Source: Lichtheimia corymbifera B2541
Taxonomy: Eukaryota > Mucoromycota > Mucoromycetes > Mucorales > Lichtheimiaceae
DNA length: 64,000 bases
Direction: 5' to 3'
Assembly (NCBI GenBank): GCA_000697475.1
Contig: JNEU01001073.1
Span: forward strand, 40,690-104,689
Shown: positions 23,227-34,935 of the stretch, piece after piece
Numbering within the stretch: the stretch's first letter is position 1
How the letters are laid out: the number at the start of each line of letters is the position of its first letter
Position numbers and translations under genes: made by a program
The notes under the pieces: generated by a model
Databases searched by the model: none
Told to the model about the DNA's origin: nothing
Seen by the model: only the letters and a program-made list of their open reading frames with translations

Positions 23227-26026
23227 ATGGAGCCCGTGACCGATCCTTTACATTATCCATTGATGCAACCATCATCATTATATCACACATGCAGATCCGT
23301 CCTTGATGGCATGGCAGCCGTCCCTGGATTACTGCCTTATCTTGATAATGAAACAACAACGCAACAACACAATGACCCATTAAGCAAGTTATGGTCTATA
23401 TGCCGTCAAGGCAGCAGTCTATGCCTTTTATTCAACACCCTTCGATCTGATACCCCCATCAAATTACAACAAAACGATGGCACGTCTATGAAGCCAAAAG
23501 CATGCGTCTATCATTTCATCATTGCCTGTCGTGATCATTTGAAGTTACCAGAGGATCAGCTATTCACAGTAACCGATCTTTATCAAGATGATACCAATGG
23601 CTTTGTCAAGGTAGAGTATATGATGTCATTCTTTGGCTTGTCATTGATCCTTTTCTCCCTTTTTGATGTGTCATCCCTGTCCAGGTTGTCAACACGGTGA
23701 ATCACCTTTTGGAATTACTTGAAGATGGCGGCATGATTTTGATCCAACGCAGCAGCCCACATCCCATCAGCTACTCCGATCAACCTAAAAGTACGCGTGA
23801 TAAGGTTGTGGCCGAATTATTGGAGACTGAACGCAAGTATGTACACGACTTGGAGAAGCTTCAGGTAATACAACAGGGGTTGCCGATGGTGTGGTGGTGG
23901 GAGATAGTATGGCATCATTTATCATCATTTCCCCCCCCAGGAAGAGGAGACAAGAGTGCTAATATCCATAAATCGTTAGCATTGCATGCGTCAGGCACAG
24001 ACTCAGCAAGTGTTATCTCCTGATACGTTACATCAGCTATTTGGCAACTTGAATGCATTGGTGGATTTTCAACGCTGGTTTCTTGTGTTTGCTGAAAGCA
24101 ACGCTGATCGTGCACCTGAAGAACAACGATTTGGTCAGCTTTTTATTCAACAAGAGAACGCGTTTTCTGTATATGAACCATTCTGTGCCAACTTTCAGAC
24201 GGCGCAATGTCTTGTCGTTCAAGAAGCTACAAAGTTACAGCAATTGACTGATATCACCAACCCTGCTTACGAATTACCATCACTCCTTATCAAACCTGTG
24301 CAACGTGTGTGCAAATATCCTTTGCTCGTTCAAGAATTATTAAAAGCAACACCAGAGGATTGGGAATTCTACGAGGAAACCAAACTGGGCTTGGAAGCTA
24401 TCCAGCGTGTGGCAGCCAAGATCAATGAGACAAAGCGTCGTCAAGAGAACCAATTGCTTGCTGAAGATCTCAAACGACGTGTTGTTGATAATCGGCATCA
24501 TTGTGATATACCAGGATGCGGTCAGCTCTTGTTACACGAGCGGGTGATGCTCTATCGCAACGAGGTGGATCATGATGTCCTGTTGTACCTTTTTGAAAAG
24601 GCCCTTTTGATTTGCATGGACGAGAAGGATATCAACAAAAAGAACGCTGCCAAAGGATCCAAAAAGAAGAGCAAGATGAGCAAAGATGGACCTGGATTAG
24701 TGATCAGAGGGCAAATCAGCTTGTCTCAAATTGCCCAAGCTTCGGATATCAGCCATGATAGTAAGTGAGTGAATGACTAGTGAAATGGGGTTGATATTCA
24801 TGGATATTATTGTAGGTCAACACGCACTCAAATTGTTCTGGTCTGAGCGTGATCAACGTTCTTGCTCTTTCACCATCACCAACTGCGTATTGAAATTCAG
24901 GAACGAAGAACTATTGAAGCAATGGAATGCGGCATTGGATAAGCTGATCAAAATTGACAAGAGATTATCGCGTGAAAGCCGTGCAGCTGCTGAAGCTCTT
25001 GTGCGGAAACATCAACCGGAAATGGCATCATCAGCAGGCATATGGGAAGGGGCTCATCAACTTCCAGAAGAATACAGCAGTGATATTGATTTCTCGCACA
25101 TACAACGATCAACGAATTCAAGTGATGAAGACGATACTGGTTTGCAAGGGCGTCTTCGTAGTCATTCACATCACGCTGTATCACATCGGCAACATACACG
25201 TACTGGCAGCAAAAGCTCAGCGTCAATGCCACCTACATCCAATAGCAATGACCGAAGGCATCAATATTACACGGCAACAATGCCAGGAATGTCACTTCCA
25301 CCCCTCCCACGAGATACATTAGCTGGCGAGTTTTCACCATTGTCTTATCCATCATCACCACTCACAGGCTCATTCCCATCCACGCCATCCATATCCAATC
25401 GTACATCCACTTGTAGTGCAGGCTCTGGTCAGCAAACACCACAACGTAATAGAACAGCTAACGAGCTATCTAGTCTATTGACTGGACCCATGTTTCTGGA
25501 AAACGAAGATGAGGATGACTTTTGTCGAGCAATAACAGCGCCATTCATGCAAGAAGCCCGTTATCGATCTCAGAGCAGCCCTGATATAGCATCCTTTGAA
25601 CAAGGGGAACCAGCCATGACAATCAATTCTCGGACACTATATCACGTAGACCCCAAGAGTAATAGCTCCTTTGCCAATCATCATAATGAACCACACGATG
25701 GAACGACAAGGATGGCACCAAGCGATTCAAATATGGTTGCAACAGCAGAGGGCGACGATGAAGAAGCACACGATCGGCGACCCCTTGTGATAAAAGCGAA
25801 GCTCAATTACATGAATGATTTGTATGTCATCAAGGTGCCGATTTGTGCCAGTTACAATGATCTTATGGAGAGGATTCAACGCAAAGTCCAATCCAAGCAC
25901 CAATTTACACTCAAGTATCAAGACGAGGATGGTGATTTAGTGATCATGAGTTCGGATGAGGATGTACAAATCGGCTTTGAGAGTCGTGGTACAAGTAACA
26001 CAGTCCAGATACATGTCATTCATTAG
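23227..26026 (+). CDS. CDC24: Cdc24-type Rho guanine-nucleotide exchange factor
   Basis: Exchange factor that activates the Cdc42 GTPase for polarised growth. Four exons (23227-23610, 23685-23864, 23995-24760, 24816-26026) give 846 residues. The order of domains is the family's: a CH-like domain (about residues 30-140, SKLWSICRQGSSLCLLFNTL), a DH domain (from ELLETERKYVHDLEKLQ through PAYELPSLLIKPVQRVCKYPLLVQELL, about 180-370), a PH domain (HERVMLYRNE to LLKQWNAALDKL, about 390-560), a long Ser/Pro-rich linker, and a C-terminal PB1 domain (IKAKLNYMNDLYVIKVP, YQDEDGDLVIMSSDED). PB1 binds the Bem1/Scd2 scaffold in yeasts. Intron 2 has a tempting acceptor at 23940 that would run into a stop; the acceptor at 23994 restores the frame. 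Confidence 0.95.
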
Positions 26027-26870
26027 AAGTGATTATCCTATGCTGTAATACCACAATACAAAAAGAATCAATATTATCATAGAACGTCTAGAAAGGGGTT
26101 GCATGGGTAGATGTCAAGAGTTTAATGCTCGGGTTAGGAGCAGCGAGCAGATGATGATGCAATGTTGTGTACGCAAAAGGTCGTTGTATCAACACTATGG
26201 TGGGGGTTATGGCGCATGTGGACTACTATGTTTATCAATGACTTTCAGTTTTTCACATAAACATCCTTGACCAGTATTTGGTTTCTTTCAATTGAGCACA
26301 GCGCAAGTGATTTATTATGATAGCAGATTGACACCATTGTTTAATGATGGACATTACCACCTTGTTTACATATCTTATACAATCTTATTACATTAGAACG
26401 AACAATGAAGACACATTAAAGGGCCCAGAGATACAAGTACGTATATCTATGGTTTATCTATGCTGTAAGCGTGATGCTGTATAAAAAAGATCTTTGTTCA
26501 TTGTCAAGCAGCTCAACCTCAATAGAGCAAAAGATGAAGAAGTCCTTGTTTGTGCATAAACGCCGAGAGAACTCAAAGGTCAATGCATGATAGATACACT
26601 AGTCTATCAAGTGACAAGCCATAAGAAAATGAGAAGCGACAAGTGACAAGTGACAAAATCATCATCATCCATATGCTGGTGTGTTTGTCATGCATGCATG
26701 ACGGTTGTAACATATGGATGTGAGCCTTGCTTAATACTATTTGCATCAAGACTTGACGCTTTTCACTTGTCATTTGTTGTCCATGAAGTATCATGCATTT
26801 GTCCTTTCTGCTCACCCGATCATATGTGCGATACAAACACGCCTCTCTGCATCTTTGGCTTATTAGGCTC
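26027..26870. other. cdc24 3' flank and spacer
   Basis: No gene. The segment 26085-26175 is duplicated at 30715-30805. A diverged copy of the repeat motif GTGATGCTGTATAAAA...TTTGTTCATTGT lies at 26468-26502, so the repeat region may begin as a decayed edge here. Confidence 0.5.
26085..26175 (+). repeat. Left member of a direct duplication flanking repeat copy A
   Basis: A block including TGCATGGGTAGATGTCAAGAG and TTAGGAGCAG is repeated with substitutions at 30715-30805. It derives from the cdc24 3' flank. Confidence 0.7.
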
Positions 26871-29745
26871 AAGCTACTTGACACTCAACAAAGACCTCCT
26901 GTCATATAGCATCACGTTCAAAGCATATCTAAAACAAAGATGCCCATAACTAAAAATTCTACAATGAAACGTGGGGTCTTCAATCGAACAAAGTTGCGCG
27001 GCAGGGTGAAGCGCACCTTGTGTGCAAGTTTCACGATCCAGCTCGCCGATCCCAAATTTCGCAATGTCACCACCAGCCAAAGTCGAAAAAAAAATTCAAG
27101 AGGTCGACCCAGATCTACTTTAGCTGGTGGTGACATTGGGTGAATCTGAGAATGGCCACGACGATCGTGAAACTTCTACACAAGGTGCGCTTCAGCACGC
27201 CGCGCAACTTTGTTTGATTGAAGACCCCACGTTCCATTGTAGAATTTTTAGTTATGGGCAACTTTGTGTTTTACATATGCTGAAAGCATGATGCTATATG
27301 ATAAGTGGTGTTTGTTCATTGTGAAGTATCATACAAATGATCTGTGTTGCACAAGCACGACCCTGCGCATCTTCCGCTCTATCAGAGTCAAGCTACTTCA
27401 CAATGGATAAACATCACTTATCATATAGCATCATGCTTTTCAGCATATGTAAAAACGAGAAGGTACATTTATCTCCAAACTTTACAATGAAACATGGGAT
27501 CTTTGATAGAACAATATTGCTCGTCGTGGTTGAGCGCACCTTGTCAATCATGTTTCACCATCAATCTTTCCAATCCTCGATACATTCACTTTTACGTTTT
27601 TACATATGCTGTAAGCGTGATGCTATATGAAAGGTGGCCTTTGCTCATTGTGAAGTATCATGCAAATGGGCTGTGTTACACAAGCACGCCCCTGCGCACC
27701 TTCCGCTCTATCAGGGCCAACTTGCTTCACAATGAGCAAACACCACTTGTTATATAGCAGCTCGGTTACAGCATATGTAAAACATAAAGGTGCCTGTATC
27801 TCCAAACCTCCATATTGATCTGTAGAGGCTTTATGAGAACGATGTTGATAAGCATGACCGAGAGCACCTCCTAACCAAGTTTCGACGTCGCCATCGGCAA
27901 TATCGGCGCGCACGGCCGTACACCCTATTTATGTTTCCATCCATTTGTCGTCTCTCCTACATTCAAGGTTTTCATAATGAACTCTGGGGTCTTTATGGGA
28001 ACGGAATTGCTCGGTGTGGTCGAAAGGATGCTGTGTGAAAGTTTCAGGTTCGAGGTGGGCAATCTCGGGGAGCAGGAGCGTCTACCCTACTTTCTCCTAC
28101 ATTTGGGCTGGCCTGCATTCAAAATGTTCATAATGAACCATGCGGTTTTTAAATGAATGAAGTTGATCAGCAAGTGCGAGAGTACCTTCTGACCAAGTTT
28201 CAAGAGCGAGATGGGGAAACCCAAGAAACTACATACTAATTGACTTTTTCATAAATCCGGCGCTTTCCCAATTACCATCCGTCATAGTCAACCCCACATT
28301 ATGCTCTTCCTTTCGAAATTTTCAAATGAAGTGTGGGTTCGTTATTAAGACAAAGTTGATCAGCATGTCCTAGAGCACCTGGTGTGCAAGTTTCAGCTTT
28401 GAGAGAGGCAATCAAGGTCATGGAGTAATTTATACAGTCCATGCAGTGTCTGATCTATTTAATTTCCACCTCTTCCACTCTTGGCTTCTTGCCCTCTTCC
28501 TCCTCCCATTCTCAACTGTTTCCCCCATTCAAGTATAACCACCATCTGCAAACGATTGCCTTGCTTCCAATACACCATGTCAATGCTACGAATATCTTGA
28601 TCCGATTGTCTTGAGCTGAATGGCAAGCTCATGGCGTGTGCACCCCACTTCAACACACGCCTTTCTTGAAAGTACACACTGTCTTGCACACTCCAATGCC
28701 ACAATCAAACGAAACAGCATTCATTCCAGAAGTTACTATCAGCAATGACTTTATTGTCTCAAGCAGCGTTCACAATCTTGTCAGTCTACTACTACAACAC
28801 GCTCCTCTTCCACAACCATCCCGTAACAGCAGCTGCCATTAGCAAGGTCTCCATTGTCTCAAGTTAGTTGCGGCCTCTTCACGTGGACAGCTGATAGCCA
28901 TTGTATAAAAGCAGCTTTATTTACGTGTGGCAACTTGCAATGATGCATACGACTTCTAATGGATGGTCCCATATCAGCTATCAAGTATCCCGCAATACAA
29001 GCACTCTTCGCCTTATTGAGCTGCACTGAAAATGACCAAGAAAAAGAGAGACCAACACTCGGATGGAAAAGGAAGCATATCAGCAGCGATCACAGAGGCT
29101 CTTTCGTATTGGACTCGCAACGGTTATGGATGAATGGATGGATGCAATCAAATGCAGTAATGTGGAATCCTGGAATGTCGCTTTGGCTGCTTGGCTCGTC
29201 GTCAGCAGTAACGAACGCGTGGATACGGCTGAGGATGATGATGGATTGGATGAATTGGATGGCATGGAAACGAGGTCTGATATCTTTGACAAGAGAGGAT
29301 TTACCACCATGGATGATATTGCAACATTCAAGTCAATGCATGCAACAACTACTTTTACAATCATGGATGAAGGTGTTATGACGGCAGCAATCAAGAATAC
29401 AATGACACAACGACACCTGCTGATTCTTTTGGCTTCTGGAAGGAAAGGAAGGATAGAAATTGGAAGGCCGGAAGAGGAGATTGGATTTACATACCCACAT
29501 CATTGTATCGAGACGCTCTTGTTCCTTCTGTCATATCACATTCATTAAAGCTTCATTGTTCATATACTGATTAGACGATGGGTAGTGCCAATAATTGATT
29601 GTATACATGTTTAAATAGACGCTTGTATCTTCAATGTTAATAAACCCATAGCAATAGTACCCAACAACCCTGCTTGTTACGGAAGCTTGATCCATTGTAA
29701 GCTTAAATCATTACGGCTAAGATGATGAGCTCTATGGCACAAGTA
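26870..29745 (+). repeat. Dispersed composite repeat, copy A (longest copy)
   Basis: About 2.9 kb with three parts. First is a palindromic head (26873-27333). Second is a run of degenerate 150-200 bp modules sharing TGGGGTCTT, AAAGTTG.TC, GAGCACCT and AAGTTTCA (27480-28430). Third is a tail with a TATA-like TGTATAAAAGCAGC at 28904-28917, ATGGATGG-rich sequence and AATAAACCCA at 29640. The minus strand at 61880-63708 is a close match over most of this span. Copies B (46975-48500) and D (6160-7500) are more diverged. No transposase or reverse transcriptase is visible, so it may be a non-autonomous element. Confidence 0.9.
26873..27333. repeat. Large foldback (inverted repeat) in copy A
   Basis: The left arm (26873-27046) pairs with the right arm (27163-27333): GAAACGTGGGGTCTTCAATC on the left matches the complement of GATTGAAGACCCCACGTTCC on the right. 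An inner pair, CAATGTCACCACCAGCCAAAGT (27062-27083, the first 20 bases matching exactly) and its complement at 27117-27138, flanks a short A-rich loop. The same inner pair occurs in copy C at 63586-63664. Confidence 0.9.
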
Positions 29746-30925
29746 CTTAATGCTTACCTATGACAACGGCCCTATCAACATGATCCACCTTGTATGTATA
29801 GCCTTATATAATAACGAACCCTAGTACCTTCAAGGCCCAATCTGGTGTGAGTATGCCTTAATAAATAGTCATACCTGTGGGCGATCCATATTCTCAGTCA
29901 TAGTATTTGTGAAGATATTTAGCGTCTCATTGTTACCTTGTATTTTCATTTCATCGTTGCCATTGTGATGATATTTTACTTCTTTATTAAGATGAAACTG
30001 ATCATCTTGCTCGATGAAGCTCACAATCATTCGCATGTCATAGCTACCGCCCAAGTTACATTTGCAAAGTCGGATCAGGTGGTAAGGTCTACTACACCCC
30101 GCATGCGTAACTGCTTCTCAAACTTGCATACATACATGCACTTTGGCAAGGATACAAGCGTTGGTATGTTCGCTCGATGGGATAGCACCAATCATGAGCT
30201 GGATAAATAAGCTTAAGGATGGGCTCATTGTTTGACTATGGGACCTTTCAGGGAGTTTATTATGATCAACGCAAGATTAAAGGTTTCAATACAACAACGC
30301 GATTAACCAAGGTGACAGTAGTTCAAAGGAGCCTTCATCTGGCAAATGCTTTCGGATACATATAATATATATATGTGGTAGTACCCGCTGTTGCAGTATC
30401 ACTGAGTAATTGCTAATAACATTTTGCATCGGGTATGTTGAGGAGAAGACATCATCAACGCAGCCTTCTTTCGGTGATTCCAATAACACGTCCCTTACTA
30501 CTAAACTCAAAACGACATCACGCTTTTGGTACACCCCACAGCCAGCAGTTTGATAACAAGAGCATTGGATTCTTCTTCAATCTTGGCATAGAGTACTTCA
30601 CTAATTTTAAGCTAGGTCAAAGCGTGATGAGTTGTACACTCTATTTCTGAGAGGACACCGTATGTTGGTTACCATGAATTGGGATGAGCGTGGTGGTGGT
30701 GGTGATGGTGCGATAATAGAAGGTCTAAAAAGGAGCTTGCATGGGTAACTGTCAAGAGCTTAATGCTCCGATTTAGGAGCAGATGATGCATTGTTGTGTT
30801 GCACAAGAACAATGCAGCAGTAGGGGACGAACGATATGGGAGACAGCAAGTGAGCGGGGGTAAAGAGACACATCCTCTTCTCCGTTTACATCCAAACCTC
30901 TCGTTCTTTTTTTCTTCCTATCTCG
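29746..30925. other. Spacer between repeat copy A and the CRAL-TRIO gene
   Basis: Two protein-like fragments lie here: a minus ORF 30054-29869 (GGSYDMRMIVSFIEQDDQF) and a plus ORF near 30490-30650 (FGTPHSQQFDNKSIGFFFN). Neither connects to a full gene; they may be relics. The right member of the cdc24-flank duplication is at 30715-30805. Confidence 0.4.
30715..30805 (+). repeat. Right member of the direct duplication flanking copy A
   Basis: Matches 26085-26175 in the cdc24 3' flank, with landmarks TTGCATGGGTAACTGTCAAG and TTTAGGAGCAGATGATG. Confidence 0.7.
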
Positions 30926-33028
30926 ATGTTATCTCTCTTACAAGAAAAAACAGTATTACTCAACTCTCAGTACATTGAATACTCTCAAGCCATTCAACAT
31001 GTCGCCGATCGGCTTTTACGCGACGTCGAATTACTCGACATGTCACCCATTGAGCTAGCACATGCAAAAGACTTTGTTCGAGATCATGGTAAATATATTT
31101 ATATTGATTTGCAAAGCAACTGGGGTTTTAGAGTTTTTGGTTGGGGAATATACAAGATGGGACATCATCATCATGCTTCCTTCCAGGAGAGGAGGATCTT
31201 CGCAGTTCACGTGCTCATATTATTTTCCTAGTAACCATTTTTCGATTCTTGAAAGAGGCCGACTACAACGTTGAACGTGCATACGAATGGCTCTTGGATA
31301 CGGTACGATGGCGCCGAGATCAAAGCATTGCAGACATGTCCTATATCTCGAGTGCAGGCAACTTTTACAGCGAGACAAGCGGTGGATTTGCCTTCTTCCA
31401 TAAGCATGATCGTCTTGGTCGACCCATGGTCATGGTGCGTATGCGTTATTTCCCACAACTTCCAAAATCATCGACGACCAGTCTCACGGATTTAATACGA
31501 CCTTATGCCTGTCTCATCATGGAAATGGCAAGAAGGTTGATGCTGGACATTACGCGACAAAGAGAGCAAGAGGGCATATCATGTGCACTGGTATCACAAA
31601 TGGTGGTCATTATTGACATGGCCAAATCTCCATTTATTCCTATTGTAAGTGCAGTTGTTATTACCTCAGTATAATGATGCTCATGGATGATTGAATTATA
31701 GGATGCCCAATTGATCAAGGCCATGATCGAGTTGATGGAAAAACGATTCCCGGACTTTGTGGGTTCCATTTACGTCATGAACTTTGGATGGATGTATCAA
31801 GGCCTATGGCAAATGATCAAGTACTTGCTAAGCGATGAAGCACGCAGTCGTATCAGCTTCCCCGGTGTAAAGGAGATTCTAGAAGTGGTTCCACAAGAGA
31901 ATTTATTAAGAGGTAAGTGAATCTTGATTGTCATTGGCCTTCGTTATTAATCATGCATGGATAGAATTGGGAGGGACTGACGATTATATATGGAGCATCG
32001 ACAATGATATGGCATTGGAGAAATATGGAATGGGATCAACAGCAGAAGCATTGGTTGAATCGACGATATCACCACCAGCATCACCACCCTTATCTTTACG
32101 ACGTTCTTCAATATCATCCTCGCTATCATCTGATACCTTCTTTGATGTCAACGAATCATTTTACGATACACAAAGTATATCCAGTGCATATGCGACACCC
32201 GGAAGTATGACACCCATCTCAACGTCTCCACAGCAACCAATATCATTTCCATCCATACCCTCATCACCAGCTGCACCAGCACCTGCACAAAATATCATCA
32301 TTCAGCGTACACCAGAACCTGCACCTATACAACAGCGAGGACAGGTGACAGCGTGGTCACCAGCATCTCTTCCATCATCAACGCATCAATATAACGTATA
32401 TTACTGGACTGGATTACATATGGGTGCTGCTTTCCTGACATCATTCATCAAAAGCGATCACGATGAGCAGCATCCTCATATCACCATCGCAGCATTATTC
32501 AGCAGTCATCCAACAAAGAACAAGAGCAACAGTGGTATTGATGGATTTTTACTTGCAGCCCAACTTGCTTTGATACAACAAAAACAACAGCAACAACAGC
32601 AGCAGGAGCATGAAGATAATATCCAACATAGCATCAACGCCAAAACAGCACACAAAGAATACGATGATCTGGATTTAATTGAACGACACACCCCTCATTT
32701 TCCACACTTGTTACCACCTGATGATCCTCAATCAGCCTATGCTCTTGCACCCTTCCGTATGAGGATACATCGTATTGAGCATAAGATTGTTCGATGGGCA
32801 CGACGCATGTTTCGCATGTCATTCGCATACAAAGGCGCAGTCTACTGGGTGATCCTATACGTTTTCTTACGAGGACCCACTGAAACTGTATTAAGGCGCA
32901 CATTGACTTCCGTTGTTGATACCCCACAGCAGGTGAAATATACGACGATTGGTATCACTGCTGCAATGGCTGCTGCTATTGGCTCTTCCATCTCTTTTTC
33001 TCTTAACACTGCAACACCCCGCTTATAA
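30926..33028 (+). CDS. CRAL-TRIO (Sec14-like) lipid-binding protein
   Basis: Four exons (30926-31088, 31187-31644, 31702-31912, 31965-33028) give 631 residues. The N-terminal helical part has FLKEADYNVERAYEWLLDTVRWR, typical of the CRAL-TRIO N domain. The lipid-binding domain follows with FHKHDRLGRPMVMVRMRYF, VVIIDMAKSPF and YPxxxGxIYVMNF-like FPDFVGSIYVMNFGWMYQGL. The long C-terminal half is Ser/Pro-rich with a polyQ run. It ends with hydrophobic segments (YKGAVYWVILYVFL and GITAAMAAAIG), so the protein may be membrane-tethered. This type of protein transfers or senses phosphoinositides or other lipids; the ligand cannot be told. The last 78 bp of coding sequence and about 150 bp beyond are duplicated at 34711-34935. 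Confidence 0.9.
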
Positions 33029-33181
33029 TCAAGATTCTGTCGTATTATTACTATCATTAATAATAAACCTAGTTGTTGTTGGATGTTATCAAGCTCTAAA
33101 GGATACCAGGCATCAAGGCAGCTCTTGGTGCTGCATGAGGGAATGATTCATACAGGACCTTCGTATTATGTGCACGAACGG
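32951..33181 (+). repeat. Direct duplication, copy 1 (3' ends of two convergent genes)
   Basis: Starts at GGTATCACTGCTGCAATGGC and ends at TGTGCACGAACGG; it repeats at 34711-34935. This copy retains the intact CRAL-TRIO terminus. On the minus strand it carries a non-functional leftover of the reductase terminus. Confidence 0.92.
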
Positions 33182-33540
33182 ACATGCTTATATCACCTAC
33201 AACAAATCACCTTCCAAGTGACCGGTGGGTTTATCAGTTGTGATTTTCCATCACTTCGATTCAGTGCTCCAAGATGTTTGACCACTTTATCAGTTCGATC
33301 CATCAATCATGACAATATTTCCCAAGCCCACTCTCTTATAAAACAAGGCTGTTGTCACCAAAGCTATCATACGCCCTTCTTTCTGCTTGCTTGCAGATCA
33401 TCATCAATGGCCTTTGGTATGTCTCAAGGATAGTCTTTATTATATGATCGCCAAAGTGAGGGAACTCATGTATTCATCTTATGAACATAGCTCACATCAT
33501 TGCTTTACGCTGTGCTCCTTGATGAACCCTTCGGGGTACG
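33182..33540 (+). repeat. Shared 5' module, copy 2
   Basis: Homologous to 45470-45840 and to the complement of 21590-21850. It has GACCACTTTATCAGTTCGAT, a TATA-like CTTATAAAACAAGGCTGTTG, a short exon ATGGCCTTTG before a GTATGTCTCAA donor, and an acceptor before CTCACATC. The continuing frame stops within 15 codons, so it is either non-coding or the start lies elsewhere. Confidence 0.8.
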
Positions 33541-34710
33541 TATAACGATCACTTATGTATTACAAGGATGCCGAGACTGCCGGGAACATTGAGACTCCCT
33601 TGTAGATGACATAAGTATATGCGCGTTTGATGCCAACAAGCAACGCCTTCTGGATGCAGAAATGGAGCAGCGTTTGGGTAGGGCTCCTGGTCGTGCTGAA
33701 AATGAAGGTGCGATCCTGGGTGCAGAGCTCACAGGACATGGCAACAATAGCACCGAAAGCGAGTGCGGGAGTCACAGGAGGAGAGGTAAGTGTAAAATGT
33801 GGTATCCAAAACTTCTATGTACACATAATCTAAGCGTGTAATCACAACACAGGGCTACGAGTGATGCACTCAGACCAATGAGAAGCTATATTTCCAAATG
33901 GCGCCCAAAGATGGTCTTCTTTTCGCTTTGTCATATCGAAGTCGACCCGGAACAGAGATTGACGTGAGTGTGACAAAGTAAAGATTAGTCGTGCATGAAA
34001 CCATGACTTACGTACTTTTTCATCCGTTTTCTAGATATTGGATGGGTCCATCATGGATCCATTGGACGTCGCCAAGAGCGACAGTGAGGTAAAGATAATG
34101 GGTACAATTGTAATTTACATCATGCCGAAATTATACTTGTCAATAATAGGATGAGCCTCATTTGACTCGTTATCACAAAACGTACCATATCCAAGTACCT
34201 GGCAAGAACCTCCAATCACCACATAGGCCTAAATTGCAAGAGGTCGACAGCTATATGCTGGACAAGTATGTTGCCATCCGTGTTTCGATCAAGTTGATGA
34301 GTTTACCGAGGCCAGTTATCAGCAGCAGATGCAAGCGGGACGATCAAATGAATCATTGAAGAAGCTAGACAATGCGTTAAGGTCTGAATTGAAGCTTTGC
34401 GACAAGACTATGATGGATTTTGCAAATGGTTATGGAATCAGGAGCCAACAAGCAGCGATAAGAGATTTATTGAGATGATCAAGTACATTTTGACCGAATT
34501 TCATTTGAACTGCAAGACAAAGTCTGTGATATCCGTATGCATGATTAGCATTCCAAGGCCTGGTCCCGTTACTTTTATTATGCATTTCTACAGCCATCCC
34601 AAAATCAAGTATTATATAAAGGACACCTATTCACATAATAAATCGGTAGTTCATAATCTCAGCGTATTCTCCGCTGTCCCTTGTCTTTGTCTTTATTCGT
34701 GTCCACCACA
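33541..34710 (+). pseudogene. Degenerate gene body behind shared module 2
   Basis: Protein-like segments occur in different frames. Near 33600 is DANKQRLLDAEMEQRLGRAP...GAELTGHGNN, ending at a GTAAGT donor. Near 34160 is RYHKTYHIQVPGKNLQSPHR. Near 34250-34480 is VCCHPCFDQVDEFTEASYQQ with a helical follow-on. In-frame stops (TGA upstream of the first segment, TAG in others) prevent one continuous model. I do not recognise the family. The whole block lies between the two copies of the 230-bp direct duplication, so it appears inserted. Confidence 0.45.
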
Positions 34711-34935
34711 GGTATCACTGCTGCAATGGCTGCTGCTATTGGCCCTTCATCTCTTTTTCTCTCAACACTGCAACACCCCTCTTATAATCAAGATTTTGTT
34801 GTATTCATATCATCGATAAACACAGTTGTTGGCTTATTATCAAGCTCTAAAGGATACCAGGCATCAAGGCTGCTCTTGGTGCTGCTTGAGGAAACTTTGA
34901 TTCATACCATGCCTTTGTATTATGTGCACGAACGG
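34711..34935 (+). repeat. Direct duplication, copy 2
   Basis: Second copy of 32951-33181. Here the minus-strand reductase terminus is intact, and the plus-strand CRAL-TRIO terminus has lost one base after GGCCCTTC. Confidence 0.92.

Noticed and set aside
23941..23994. Alternative acceptor at 23940 in cdc24 intron 2
   Set aside because: It leads to an in-frame TAG within 13 codons; the acceptor at 23994 keeps the DH domain intact.
28040..28070. GGTTCGAGG resembling a tRNA B box
   Set aside because: No matching A box, acceptor stem or cloverleaf can be formed; the motif is part of the repeat module.
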